Source: Verrucomicrobiota bacterium
GTDB lineage: Bacteria > Verrucomicrobiota > Verrucomicrobiia > Limisphaerales > JAEYXS01
Direction: 5' to 3'
Assembly: GCA_030834415.1 (NCBI GenBank)
Contig: JAURFH010000006.1
Location: 1-43,875 of the forward strand
DNA length: 43,875 bases
Positions within the stretch are counted from its first letter, which is position 1. Each line of letters opens with the position of its first letter. A program made the position numbers and the translations under genes. The notes beneath the pieces are model-generated. The model was not told the origin of the DNA. It saw only the letters and a program-made list of their open reading frames with translations, and ran no database searches. Positions 32,714 to 41,983 of this stretch are shown here, piece by piece.

Positions 32714-35404
32714 CTACTGATTCTTCAACTCCAGATTGTCCAGATAGTATGTCGTCTTGGCTTGGGCGTTGCTGACGAAGCCGAGCCAGTGCAGGGCTTT
32801 CCAGTCCGCATGGACATTCTTCAGGCCGGTTAACTTATGTGGGGATTGGCCGGGTACGGTCACGCTTAGCTCCCAAGCGCCGGTGGATTGCGGGCCCAAA
32901 CCGGCTTTCACTTCCAGATGCACCCAGGTGTTGTTCGGGATGGCGAGTTCCTTGCCCGCGGCGCGGAGCTTGCCGTTTTGGATCCAGATACTGGGGCCGG
33001 TCTTGTAGGGGGAGGAATGGTCGCGCCACTCGTGATAGAACTGCACGCCGGGCTCCAGATAGAGATCGAATGCGCAGGTGGTCACACCGTTGGTATGGCG
33101 AGGATCGAAATGGAAGTGCGGGTTGAACGCGGCCTTCAATCCGGGGGCGTCGGTGACCTTGAGGCTGCGTTTGCCAGAGGCCGCTTTCTCTTCGGTCACG
33201 GCGATGCTGTCGCCTTTCTTCTCCGTGCCGATGGTGGCCTTTTTCACGGTGGCACCGACCGGCAGTTTCTCGAAGTCTTCCTTGAAGCTCATCGGTGGCG
33301 GTGGTGGTGCGGCTGGGGGCATCTCGACAGTCGGATAGTTGACGGAGCTGGCGAGTTTCACCCAAGCGGTATCGCCATACACACCGGCCTTGGAATAGTC
33401 GAAGGGCTTGAATCCCAGCTTCAGAGCGGGTGAGTTGGCGGCGAGGGTGAAGTCATACTTCTCCGGGGCTTTGAACTTCGGATCGGCGATCAGGCTGGTC
33501 TTGTCTTTGCCAATCTTTTGCCAATCGGCGAGGGACATACCGATGAAGGTCACTGGCTCACCAGCGGTGTTCCAATAGAGGTTGTTGTTCACGACCACAT
33601 TCGTGTCCTTCCAATTGCTCGCGAGCAGAGGGCCGGTGTTCCAGATCACGATGTTGTTGGTGAAATAGAAGGAAAGATGCGGCTCTACGCGGGTGCGCTG
33701 GAGCTGGTGTTCGATGGCGTAGGCGAAGATGTTGTTCCGGATGATGTTCTCCTTGCCATAGTGCTGGTGGTAGCCACCGGTTTTGGTGTTATAGACGAGG
33801 TTGTTCTCCATCGTGATACCGGTGCTGCCTTCGTCATTGTAGAGGCCCCAACCGCCGTAGGTGAAGGAGTTGATATCATGGATGCGGTTGTTGCTGACGG
33901 TCGTGCCCTCGGAGGGGCCCAGGGTATAAACCGCGCCCATGTCGCTGAGCATGCCTTTGCCGATGTGGTGGATGTGGTTGAAATCAATCGTGTTCCGTTT
34001 GGCGAGGCTCTCGGCATAGCCCCAGCGCCAGCCGACGGAGACGCCGGAATAAAGCAGGTCCGCGATCTCGTTATGCGTGACTTTGTTGTCGCTACTGTGA
34101 CCGATCCAAACGCCCACGGCGCAGGGGAAGATATGGCCGCCGTCCCGGATGATGTTGTTATCAATCGTGTTGTGGCTGGTCCGTTCGCTTTCCTTGGCGA
34201 TACCGGTTTCGCCGATGCGTACGCCGCCAGCTCCGAAGTCATGCAGGTAAGAATGGCGTACCACATTATCTTTGCAGCCCTTGCGGAACCAGATGACATA
34301 AGTTCCCACGCGGCTGATCTCGCAATTCTCAATGGTGATGTTCCTTGCCCCGTCGGCCAGCACCACGGCGTCGATCGGCGAGGCGGCCTGGGCGGGCTCG
34401 AAGCCGGTGGGCGGGGTGAGCCATTGCGCGTGCTGGAAGGTGAGGCCTTTGAAGGTGAGATGGCTGATGTATATGGCGTTGGCGGGGTCACCGGTGATCA
34501 CTAAAAACTTGTCTGTCACGGGTGCATAGACTTCCGCCGTATTCATCTGCTCACCGGGACGGGGCTGGTAATAGAGCGTGCCACTGCGGCTCAGGAACCA
34601 TTCGCCGGGGGCATCGAGGGCGGCGAGGTAGTTCTCGAAATGGAATCCGGTTTTGTTGTCCCAAGAGTTCCATGACTTCATGCCTTCGCCGGAAGTGGTG
34701 AGGGTGCCGGTGGTGGCATCGATGGAATCGAGGAAGCGACGGGTGTTATCCCACTTGTGAAAGGCGACGAGGTTGACGTCCTTCAACTCTTCGGGTTTGA
34801 GGCCGGTCAGGGTCTTCAGGTTTTCGCGTGGGGTGGTGACGGTCTGCGTCGCTTTCTTGGCGCGGCCTTTGCCGGGTTCGTTGATCACTTCCTCCACGTT
34901 TTGCATGTAGAAGAAGAACTTGTTCGGGGTGCGCGCGCGGGTGGCGCGAGTGCCGTTCACCCAGAGTTGCTCGAAATACCATTTCCCAGCGGCCACCTCC
35001 GGGATTTGTGCCGTCCAGATTCCATTCGGGCCTGGCTTAAAGCCGCCAATCTTCCGGCCACCATCGAAGATGGGTTTTGCGCCGGGAGCGGCCTCGTAGG
35101 TGATGGGGCCTTGGGCGGTGCCCGAGTCGGCGAGGTCAAACTTTACGGCGCTGGTCAGGAAATATTTGCCATCCGCGAACTGGACGGTGATGGGTTCGTG
35201 CGGGGTAGCGGCTTTGATTTTACGTACGGCAAGGCGCGCGCCATCAAGCGAGGCGAGGGGGCCGTCGGTCTTGGCGGCATTGGGCTTGGATAGTGTGCCG
35301 GACCATTGGTCATTGCCGGTGGGGGCGACGTGGAGGGTGGCGGCGGAAAGTGAGAAGGCCAGGCCGCTCAAGAGGAACAGGGTGATAAAAAATGGGCGCT
35401 GCAT
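32714..35404 (-). CDS. Secreted parallel beta-helix protein with C-terminal jelly-roll domain
   Basis: I take ATG 35404 (896 aa), which gives signal peptide M-Q-R-P-F-F-I...S-L-S-A (cleavage near 21). The mature start [10 protein letters not shown] and the long series of N-x-I/V turns between about 330 and 600 (for example [28 protein letters not shown]) are typical of right-handed parallel beta-helix proteins related to pectate lyases and glycoside hydrolases. The last 190 residues after a Pro-rich linker look like a LamG or concanavalin-like fold with a final Y-Y-L-D-N-L-E-L. Polysaccharide cleavage or epimerisation is inferred. The catalytic residues cannot be assigned. It sits apart from the sulfatase island, behind the ribosomal block. 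Confidence 0.85.
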   Translation of the reverse strand: MQRPFFITLFLLSGLAFSLSAATLHVAPTGNDQWSGTLSKPNAAKTDGPLASLDGARLAVRKIKAATPHEPITVQFADGKYFLTSAVKFDLADSGTAQGPITYEAAPGAKPIFDGGRKIGGFKPGPNGIWTAQIPEVAAGKWYFEQLWVNGTRATRARTPNKFFFYMQNVEEVINEPGKGRAKKATQTVTTPRENLKTLTGLKPEELKDVNLVAFHKWDNTRRFLDSIDATTGTLTTSGEGMKSWNSWDNKTGFHFENYLAALDAPGEWFLSRSGTLYYQPRPGEQMNTAEVYAPVTDKFLVITGDPANAIYISHLTFKGLTFQHAQWLTPPTGFEPAQAASPIDAVVLADGARNITIENCEISRVGTYVIWFRKGCKDNVVRHSYLHDFGAGGVRIGETGIAKESERTSHNTIDNNIIRDGGHIFPCAVGVWIGHSSDNKVTHNEIADLLYSGVSVGWRWGYAESLAKRNTIDFNHIHHIGKGMLSDMGAVYTLGPSEGTTVSNNRIHDINSFTYGGWGLYNDEGSTGITMENNLVYNTKTGGYHQHYGKENIIRNNIFAYAIEHQLQRTRVEPHLSFYFTNNIVIWNTGPLLASNWKDTNVVVNNNLYWNTAGEPVTFIGMSLADWQKIGKDKTSLIADPKFKAPEKYDFTLAANSPALKLGFKPFDYSKAGVYGDTAWVKLASSVNYPTVEMPPAAPPPPPMSFKEDFEKLPVGATVKKATIGTEKKGDSIAVTEEKAASGKRSLKVTDAPGLKAAFNPHFHFDPRHTNGVTTCAFDLYLEPGVQFYHEWRDHSSPYKTGPSIWIQNGKLRAAGKELAIPNNTWVHLEVKAGLGPQSTGAWELSVTVPGQSPHKLTGLKNVHADWKALHWLGFVSNAQAKTTYYLDNLELKNQ

Positions 35405-35457
35405 ATGACAAAGAATGGACGCCACCATAGTGCGGTATGTTCAAGGGGAGGGGAAGA

Positions 35458-35487
35458 CACGAATTTCACGGATTGGCACGAATTGGG
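35458..35487. repeat. Three short tandem units CACGAATT-like
   Basis: Three imperfect copies of a unit close to CACGAATTGG follow each other in the 146-bp spacer upstream of the beta-helix gene. Confidence 0.5.
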
Positions 35488-35550
35488 ATGGCCGCAAGAA
35501 GGCGCAGGAAGCGCAAAAAGGGATGTTTGAGGAGCGGTTAGAGAGCAGAG

Positions 35551-36015
35551 TCAGACGTCTTTGCCGGGTGTTTTCTCATGCGCCAATAACTGCAAGAACA
35601 CCTTGCGATCTTGCAGGGGAATATCTGCCCCAAGGTTGTAAGCGATCACGAGCCAATCTTTATTGCATCTTACTTCCAAGCGGCAAAGCGCCTCTCCCCA
35701 AGAGAATTCCCGCTGTCCCGCCAGGTCCTTACTGATGACTCCTTCATGAAATATTCGGCGATCTGAGTCAGCCGGTGTGTCCCGCTCATAGAATGGATGC
35801 TGGTGCGAAAGCAGGACGAGCTGGATGCGGTCTTGTCCCGAGGAAAGGGCTTCGACTTCGAATGTCCCGTGCTCCGACGGGTGAGAGCCAAGAATATGCC
35901 GTTTCCAATTCTTCAAGGACAGCACCTGTGTTTTATGAGGCAGCAGAATGGGGCGTTGTGGTGCGATATGCAGTCCACTTTGAAACGATACTTCGCCGGT
36001 AGCGCGATTTATCAA
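35551..36015 (-). CDS. Small protein of unknown function
   Basis: 154 aa. It has no signal peptide or membrane segment, and no recognised domain. Composition looks like a real cytoplasmic protein: alternating hydrophobic strands, Q-S-G-L-H-I, R-I-Q-L-V-L-L-S-H-Q-H-P-F and R-L-E-V-R-C-N-K-D-W-L-V-I-A-Y-N. A sulfatase or carbohydrate role is not suggested by the sequence. The gene is flanked on both sides by repeat-like spacer, so it may be a remnant or an orphan gene. The start at ATG 36015 is the only one that keeps the first strand. Confidence 0.55.
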   Translation of the reverse strand: MINRATGEVSFQSGLHIAPQRPILLPHKTQVLSLKNWKRHILGSHPSEHGTFEVEALSSGQDRIQLVLLSHQHPFYERDTPADSDRRIFHEGVISKDLAGQREFSWGEALCRLEVRCNKDWLVIAYNLGADIPLQDRKVFLQLLAHEKTPGKDV

Positions 36016-37114
36016 GGCTAACTCCTAGCAAGGCTGGTGAAACGAAACAGTTCCCTGACGGCAAATGGAGGGGACAAAACTGGAGATGCTCATGAAGTTT
36101 ACGATGGCATGAGGGATGTTGGTGGTCAAGGAAGGCGGGGTGGATCAACCGCTGAGAACGCAAAGAGCACGAAAGGAAAAGGGATTAGTTTGGGACGGCG
36201 ACACGCCGTCCCTTCCGTGAAAATGCAAAAATCTGCGTTTGGAATTTCCTGTGTTTGAAGGTGTTGGGAGGGATGTCGCTATTAGATAAGTGAAAGTGGT
36301 TGTTTTCCTCTGGGCAAGTGCAAGGGTGTAAGTGCTGACAACTCGTTGTCGGTAAAGGAGAGGCAGAAGGGAATGGTGAATGTAAAAGTTAGAATGAAGA
36401 AAAACACCACCCGAAATCCTCAAGTCATGTGAATCGTTGGATTCTTTTTGGCATCCTTATGGAGTCGTACGGATATGTGGGTGTATCGGGCGTATGGATT
36501 GGGGCTCGTAAGCCGGAGGGGGAACGGGACGTCGGTCGAGAATGGGACCGGGGAATCTCCAGTAGCCACTGCGGAACCGGCCGGGAACTGAACCGGCGCT
36601 GAATTTGAACTCTCAATCGTAGAGGGGGAGGAGACGATAGCTCACAGGGGTCGGATGGCTTCATTGCTCTTTGACATAGTTTCCTATGGGAAATGCAGAA
36701 TGAAGAAGGCGGAATGAAGAAAGTGAGGTTTAGTGCCTCCTCTCCCCGTGCCCTCTCCTCCAACTGTCGTTGGGGGAGAGGGAGATGAAGCGTTTGTGCT
36801 TCGGCGGGTATGCCCAGTTTCTTTGATGCATTTCTATGGGAGTGGCTGGCGAGGGTTGGGTGCGGGAGGTTTGGCCTGGTGATAGAGTGCCGCAGCACAG
36901 GAGTTCACCAGAAGCAACTCACGAACGCATCGAACGGGAAGGCCGCTTCGGGGAACGCAGAATTTAGAAGGGAGAATGAAGAAAGGGGGCGGGGAAACGT
37001 TCAACGTCCAACTTTTAACGCTCAACGTTCAGAGTTAAAAGAATTGAGGACGAAGGACGACGATGCCCCGATCTCGCATGCGGGACACGGGGTTCAGGAC
37101 GAATGGAAAACAGC
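36016..37114. other. 1.1-kb gene-free, repeat-like spacer
   Basis: No open frame here has convincing protein character. The region holds a perfect 9-bp stem GGGACGGCG (36192-36212), a 14-bp imperfect stem with CCAAC/GTTGG at its loop (36751-36782), and recurring phrases such as GAATGAAGAA (36700-36720 and 36975-36985) and AACGTTCAACG-like runs (37005-37030). It resembles accumulated dispersed intergenic repeats rather than a gene. Confidence 0.55.
36751..36782. repeat. Imperfect inverted repeat in spacer
   Basis: CCCTCTCCTCCAAC and GTTGGGGGAGAGGG pair with one mismatch around TGTC. No gene ends nearby. Confidence 0.55.
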
Positions 37115-37468
37115 TTACTGCGCGGCGCCGGGGGGCGATTGCAGTTGGCTGTGGTTGGTGCCGGGGGGCTCGAAGTAGATGATGGTTTCGCCGGGTTTGG
37201 CGTAGCCGAGGCGTTCGCGGGCGAGGCGTTCGACGGCTTTGGGGGCCGTGTGTGGATCGCGCAGAGTATCGATGGAGGCCTTGAGCTGACGGGCGTTTTC
37301 CTCTTCCAGACGGATCTCGTTATCGAGGCGTAGAATCTCTTTCCGCATGCGCTCGTTCTGTTGGATCAGGGGAAGGTACCAGACACCGACACCGAGAAGG
37401 ATCGCGATGACGATGAGAACTAGTACAAACTGAGTCAGTCTATCCCAGATACTCGTACTGTCGCTCAT
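37115..37468 (-). CDS. Septum formation initiator family protein (FtsB/DivIC-like)
   Basis: 117 aa. A short cytoplasmic start is followed by one membrane span (about 13-33) and then a coiled coil rich in Glu, Arg and Leu (about 36-68). The C-terminal block A-V-E-R-L-A-R-E-R-L-G-Y-A-K-P-G-E-T-I-I-Y-F is the signature of FtsB/DivIC proteins. In well-studied bacteria these join FtsL and FtsQ at the division site to activate septal peptidoglycan synthesis. Size and layout fit. The gene is the last of a leftward run with the lipoprotein 62 bp upstream. Confidence 0.9.
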   Translation of the reverse strand: MSDSTSIWDRLTQFVLVLIVIAILLGVGVWYLPLIQQNERMRKEILRLDNEIRLEEENARQLKASIDTLRDPHTAPKAVERLARERLGYAKPGETIIYFEPPGTNHSQLQSPPGAAQ

Positions 37469-37530
37469 GTGGAGAGATTAAAAGCAGACCGGCTTGCACT
37501 TGTGAAGTCGCGAAATGAAATTTCGTGCAC

Positions 37531-37908
37531 TTATTTATAAATGCGTTTGGCTTCGGTCAGTTTTTTCTCGGGATCAAAAGTCAGGCGGATGAAGGCATCG
37601 GGCGAACTCGTGGTGGAGCCGACGACAGTGCCAAAGTAACTGGGTGAGATGAAGACGGCGCCATCCGAACCGCGATAGGTGAGCCATTCGCAGACCTGGG
37701 TGCCATCGGAGAGGGTGGCGGTTTTATCGGGCGGGCCCATCTCGGTGACGGCATCATCGAAGGTGTAAGTGCCGACACGAGATGCCCAATCGATCTTGTG
37801 GGTCTGACAGCCAGTGAACAGGACGAGCGCAAGCGAAAGGACGCACCATGACCGTAGCCAAGTAAGAGAGGAAGGTGCCAGATCAGGCACGGGGGTGCGC
37901 GGATTCAT
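37531..37908 (-). CDS. Small putative lipoprotein
   Basis: 125 aa. A long N-region is followed by a hydrophobic core and the lipobox L-F-T-G-C with Cys34. The mature part has T-Y-T-F-D-D-A-V-T-E-M-G-P-P-D, D-G-T-Q-V-C-E-W and ends with D-P-E-K-K-L. This is a short beta-rich module of the kind seen in outer-membrane-assembly SmpA/BamE-like lipoproteins, which I mention only as a possibility. The first 26 bases overlap the end of the recombinase gene, so the two are translationally linked. Confidence 0.75.
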   Translation of the reverse strand: MNPRTPVPDLAPSSLTWLRSWCVLSLALVLFTGCQTHKIDWASRVGTYTFDDAVTEMGPPDKTATLSDGTQVCEWLTYRGSDGAVFISPSYFGTVVGSTTSSPDAFIRLTFDPEKKLTEAKRIYK

Positions 37909-38842
37909 AGGCTTTCTTGAGGCGGTCAGTGGTCAAGTGGGTGTAAACCTGCGTGGTCACGAGGTGGGCATGGCCCAGCAGTTCCTGCACGCTGCGGAGA
38001 TCGGCACCGTTGTTCAGCAGATGCGTGGCGTAGCTGTGCCGGAGCTTGTGCGGAGTCAATGCGGGGTCAAGACCGCTGGCGGCGAGGTAACGCTTAAGGC
38101 GAAGTTGCACCAAGCGAGGTTGCAACGGCTTTTGCGACGCGGGTTTGCTGAAGAAGAGGGGGCCATCGGCGGTGTTGGCGTCACCCAAAGAAAGGCGATA
38201 GCGACGGATGGCTTCCAAGGCCGGTGTGCCGACCGGGAGCTGGCGTTCCTTCTTGCCCTTGCCGCGCACGCGGATGAGTTGCTCGTTCCAATCGATGTCC
38301 TCGACATTGATACCGCACGCCTCGCTGATACGCAGGCCGCAGGAGTAGATGACCTCTTGCACGGCGGCATCGCGCAGGAAATCCACGGGGTCGATGTCTT
38401 TGGCGTCGGATTTTTGCAACGCATCGAGTTCGCGCAAGGGAGCCTCGAGCAGCGATTGGGTTTGCTCCGGCGTGAGGAACTTGGGCAGGCGCTTGGGCTG
38501 CTTGGGCAGGGAGATATTGCGGATGGGCGTCACCTCCACTTCGCCACGGCGGACGAGGAATTTGTAAAAGGTCCGCAGGGCGCTGAAGTGCAGTTGGATG
38601 GAGGCGCGGCCAAAGTTCTTGCGACCCAAGTAACGCAGAAAGGAGCGGAAATCATCGCGCTGGAGCTTGGGCCAGTCCGGGGCAGAAGCGCGATCTTGCT
38701 GATGCCACTGGCAGAAATCTGTGAGGGCGTGCCGGTAATTCCGCTGGGTGTAGGTGGAGGCGCCTCGATCGATGGCGAGATGCTGTAGGAACTGCAAGAG
38801 CAGTTCATCTTTGATCTCTATCTCGGGCGGCGCTTCGGACAT
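37883..38842 (-). CDS. Tyrosine recombinase, XerC/XerD type
   Basis: 319 aa. An N-terminal SAM-like domain (about 10-105) is followed by the catalytic domain. The catalytic residues are visible: R171 in C-G-L-R-I-S-E, K195 in R-G-K-G-K-K-E-R, H266 and R269 in H-K-L-R-H-S-Y-A-T-H, H291 in L-G-H-A, and Y300 in T-Q-V-Y-T-H. This is the full set for strand exchange, and the length is close to XerC/D (about 300). The probable role is chromosome dimer resolution at dif with a partner. Its neighbours (division protein, topoisomerase) suit that more than a mobile integrase. Which of XerC or XerD it is cannot be told here. Confidence 0.93.
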   Translation of the reverse strand: MSEAPPEIEIKDELLLQFLQHLAIDRGASTYTQRNYRHALTDFCQWHQQDRASAPDWPKLQRDDFRSFLRYLGRKNFGRASIQLHFSALRTFYKFLVRRGEVEVTPIRNISLPKQPKRLPKFLTPEQTQSLLEAPLRELDALQKSDAKDIDPVDFLRDAAVQEVIYSCGLRISEACGINVEDIDWNEQLIRVRGKGKKERQLPVGTPALEAIRRYRLSLGDANTADGPLFFSKPASQKPLQPRLVQLRLKRYLAASGLDPALTPHKLRHSYATHLLNNGADLRSVQELLGHAHLVTTQVYTHLTTDRLKKAYESAHPRA

Positions 38843-38897
38843 AGGGACACAATAGCCGATATCGGCCGAAATACCAAGCGCGTCCCGTCAGCCTGGT

Positions 38898-41699
38898 CTA
38901 GCTATCCGGGAATTCGAACTCCACCTTGCCGGTTTTCTTCAAGACCAGGTGGGCCTTGAAGGGTTTGCCGGAGCGGGAGACGAACTGTGTGAGCAGATCG
39001 GTGCGCTTGTTCTTGATGAGCTTCTCGACCTGTTCCTTGTCCACCGGTTGCTGGAGGACGAGTTTGCCGGTCTTGAAAGTGCACTTCTTCGTATCGCTTT
39101 GGGTATTCTCGCAGAGATAATTGTCGGCGGTCTCGTAGACATTACCACCGCATTTCGGGCACTTGCCGTTGAGCGGAGTGAGGCCGGTGAGATCCACCTT
39201 AGGCGCCGGCTCACGGGTCTTGGCACCCTTCTTGGCTTCGCGCGGCGGGAACTCGAACTTCACTTCGCCCTTCTTGAGAACCATGAAGGCGTCAAACTTG
39301 CGGTTCGTCTTCTTGGAGACGAAGCCTTTCAGTACGTCGGTCTTGCCGTCGGCGAGGAGCTTGGTCATCTGTGCGGCATCGATCTCCTGCTGGAGGATGA
39401 CCTTGGACGCGCGGAAGGTGCAGGTCTTATCCGGCCCCGTGGCCTTCTCACAGACGTAGTGCATGCCGTGCTCGAAGACTTGGGCACCGCACTTCGGGCA
39501 CTTACCCAGTGGCGTCTTGCCGGTGAAATCGACTGGTTCGGAGGATTCACCCTCCTTCTTGTTATCGCCGAAGTCGAACTCGAGCTTGTGCTCGTCGCTT
39601 AACTTAAGCATCGCGGCGAAAGGGAAGCCCTGACGGCTGCGGAACCCTTGCAGCGGCCCGATGCTGCGATTCTTGATGAGTTCCTCCGTCTCGGAGGCTT
39701 CCATCAGACGGCTGGAAAGGAACTTCGGCAGGGCGAAATCGCACTTGGAGCACTGGAACTTGCGATAGTTCTCCTTCACCACGGCGCCGCACTTGGGGCA
39801 GGGCGTTTTGAGGTCTGGGAAATCACCGGGCACTTCATCCCCGGGGAAGCCCTTGGTGCGCTCCACGATCCGGCGCGTCATGTCCGCGATCTCGGCCATG
39901 AATTGCGGGCGGGAGAGCTTGCCTTGCTCCATCTGCTTGAGCTTGAACTCCCACTCGCCGGTCAGTTCCGGCTTGGAAAGTTCCTGGATGCTCAGGCCGC
40001 GCAAGAGGGCGATAAGCATGAACGCCTTGCCAGTGGGCTGGAGTTCATTGCCGTTGCGGTAGAGATACTCTTCGTTGACGAGACCCTCGATGACGGAAGC
40101 GCGCGTGGCCGGAGTGCCGAGGCCGCGTTCGCTCATGGCTTCGCGCAATTCTTCGTCGTCCACCAGCTTGCCAGCGCCTTCCATGGCGGAGAGCAGGGTG
40201 GCTTCGGAGTAGCGGGGAGCCGGTTTGGTCTGCGATTCCTTGAGGTCGATCTCGCGGGTGTTGACCTTTTCATCCGGTTTCACAGCCACGAGATTGCTCG
40301 TCGTGTCATCGGAATCGCCCGCGCCTTCCTTGCCGTAAACTTCAAGCCAGCCTGCTTTGACGAGGACCTTGCCGTCCGTCTTGAACGGCTCGCCCTCCAC
40401 CCGGGTGATACGGGTGGTGATGAGATACTCGGCAGCCGGGTAGAACACGGAGAGGAAGCGGCGCACGACCATGTCGTAAACCCGCTGCTCCATGTCATTC
40501 AGATCCTTGGGCGCAACGCCGGTCGGGATGATGGCAAAATGGTCCGAGATCTTCGCGTTATTGAAGATGCGCTTGTTCGGGCGCACCCAGCCTTGCTCCA
40601 AGATGGTGTTGGCGAAACGCGCATACGCGGTGTTGGCCATGGTGCCGAGCGTGTCCCGCGTGGTGTTAAGATAATCTTCCGGCAGCGCGCGGGCGTCAGT
40701 ACGAGGATAGGTGAGGGCCTTGTGACGTTCGTAGAGCGCCTGGGCGATCTGCAAAGTGCGCGTGGCTGACAAACCGAAGCGACGGTTGGCATCGCGCTGC
40801 AAGCTCGTCAGATCATAGAGCAACTGCGAGAGCTGGCTGCTCGGTCGGCTGTCCTCGGTGACGATGCCGGGTTTGCCCAGGCACTTGGCCTTGATGGCGT
40901 CCGCTTGGGCCTTGTCCCAGATGCGTTCGGCGCGCAGGGCTTCATCCGCTTCTTTACCGCCGGGCGGTTTGGAAAACTTCTCGTCAAACCAGCGGCCTAC
41001 GTATTCACCGGCCTCGCAAGTAAAGGTGGCGTTCGCCTCCCAATAGGTCCGCGGAACGAAACGGCGGATCTTCTCCTCACGCTCAACGAGGATGGCGAGG
41101 GTGGGGGTCTGCACACGACCGACCGTGGTCTTGTTGAAACCGCCGCCTTTGGAATTGAAGGCGGTCATCACGCGGGTGCCGTTGATACCTACGAGCCAGT
41201 CGGCCTCGCTCCGGCAGGTAGCGGCATCCGCCAGCGGTTGCATGTCTTCACCGGTGCGGAGCTTGCGGAAACCTTCCTTGATCGCCGCCGGGGTCATGCT
41301 TTGCAGCCAGAGACGTTGGATGGGCTGCTTGGCTTTTGTGTGCTGGATGATGTAACGGAAAATCAGTTCACCTTCACGCCCGGCATCGCAAGCATTGATT
41401 AGCTTGTCCACATCCTTGCGTTTGATGAGTTTTTGCAGCGTCTTGAGCTTATCCATGCTCTTGGCGCGCGGGATCAGGTCAAAATGGGGCGGGATGACCG
41501 GCAGGTTGGCAAAGTTCCACTTGCCCTTCTTGGCCTCGAACTCCTCCGGGCAGGCAATCTCCAGCAAATGGCCGACTGCCGAGGCGATGACGGCGTCTTC
41601 GCTCTCATAGTAGTCGTCGGTCTTTTTGAAGCCGCCCAAAGCCTTGGCGATGTCGCCAGCGACAGACGGTTTCTCCGCGATGATCAATGATTTGCCCAT
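38898..41699 (-). CDS. topB: Type IA DNA topoisomerase (topo III type) with three C-terminal repeats
   Basis: 933 aa. The Toprim domain has I-I-A-E-K-P-S (E9) and D-A-G-R-E-G-E (D105-E111). The catalytic Tyr331 lies in L-T-Y-P-R-T-D, and G-R-V-Q-T-P-T is near 194-200. These match bacterial topoisomerase III, which relaxes and decatenates DNA through a 5'-phosphotyrosine link. After about 630 come three related units, each a C-P-K-C-G zinc ribbon plus a module with F-V/R-S-x-x-x-x-x-F-x-A (starting near 631, 727 and 839). In the first unit the second Cys pair is C-S-K-C. E. coli TopB is about 650 aa, so the extension is large. The gene lies 55 bp upstream of the recombinase on the same strand. 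Confidence 0.93.
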   Translation of the reverse strand: MGKSLIIAEKPSVAGDIAKALGGFKKTDDYYESEDAVIASAVGHLLEIACPEEFEAKKGKWNFANLPVIPPHFDLIPRAKSMDKLKTLQKLIKRKDVDKLINACDAGREGELIFRYIIQHTKAKQPIQRLWLQSMTPAAIKEGFRKLRTGEDMQPLADAATCRSEADWLVGINGTRVMTAFNSKGGGFNKTTVGRVQTPTLAILVEREEKIRRFVPRTYWEANATFTCEAGEYVGRWFDEKFSKPPGGKEADEALRAERIWDKAQADAIKAKCLGKPGIVTEDSRPSSQLSQLLYDLTSLQRDANRRFGLSATRTLQIAQALYERHKALTYPRTDARALPEDYLNTTRDTLGTMANTAYARFANTILEQGWVRPNKRIFNNAKISDHFAIIPTGVAPKDLNDMEQRVYDMVVRRFLSVFYPAAEYLITTRITRVEGEPFKTDGKVLVKAGWLEVYGKEGAGDSDDTTSNLVAVKPDEKVNTREIDLKESQTKPAPRYSEATLLSAMEGAGKLVDDEELREAMSERGLGTPATRASVIEGLVNEEYLYRNGNELQPTGKAFMLIALLRGLSIQELSKPELTGEWEFKLKQMEQGKLSRPQFMAEIADMTRRIVERTKGFPGDEVPGDFPDLKTPCPKCGAVVKENYRKFQCSKCDFALPKFLSSRLMEASETEELIKNRSIGPLQGFRSRQGFPFAAMLKLSDEHKLEFDFGDNKKEGESSEPVDFTGKTPLGKCPKCGAQVFEHGMHYVCEKATGPDKTCTFRASKVILQQEIDAAQMTKLLADGKTDVLKGFVSKKTNRKFDAFMVLKKGEVKFEFPPREAKKGAKTREPAPKVDLTGLTPLNGKCPKCGGNVYETADNYLCENTQSDTKKCTFKTGKLVLQQPVDKEQVEKLIKNKRTDLLTQFVSRSGKPFKAHLVLKKTGKVEFEFPDS

Positions 41700-41983
41700 G
41701 GTTTGTACGGTTGTCTGGTCGAGATGGTTAGGCCCGCCGAGACTTTACAAGGGCCGAAACGTGGACAAAAAAGTTCCACAAGTCAAAAACTCATTCTAAC
41801 GAAGCAATGCCCAATGATGAAATCTGAATGATGTTGGAAGTAGGTATTTACTGATATAAGTCAAAGGCTATCAACATATTGCAAGTGCTTTTGTTTGCCT
41901 GATCGTTGGTCGTTCGGGTTTCGTCATTCGTCATCCCATCGGGTCTTGTTTTTTACTCAATCGTGCTAAAGTGCGTCGGCGCA
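41700..41983. other. 284-bp divergent spacer
   Basis: The gap lies between the topoisomerase and methyltransferase starts. It is AT-richer than the genes. A TAAAGT box ending 11 bases before ATG 41984, with TTGTTT 15 bases upstream of the box, is a weak promoter candidate for the methyltransferase. A short TCGTCAT doublet occurs near 41924-41937. No gene was seen. Confidence 0.4.

Noticed and set aside
36425-36898. A 157-codon open frame in the large spacer
   Set aside because: The product is dominated by Pro, Ser, Arg and His with no strand or helix pattern, and the DNA is repeat-like.
37814-38788. A 324-codon open frame on the + strand
   Set aside because: It is antisense to the tyrosine recombinase, whose catalytic residues are all present.
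37883-38842. An integrase marking a mobile island
   Set aside because: The protein has XerC/D size and sits with division and topology genes. No att-like duplication or tRNA was seen.
39648-40769. A 373-codon open frame on the + strand
   Set aside because: It is antisense to the topoisomerase gene, which has a full set of catalytic motifs.
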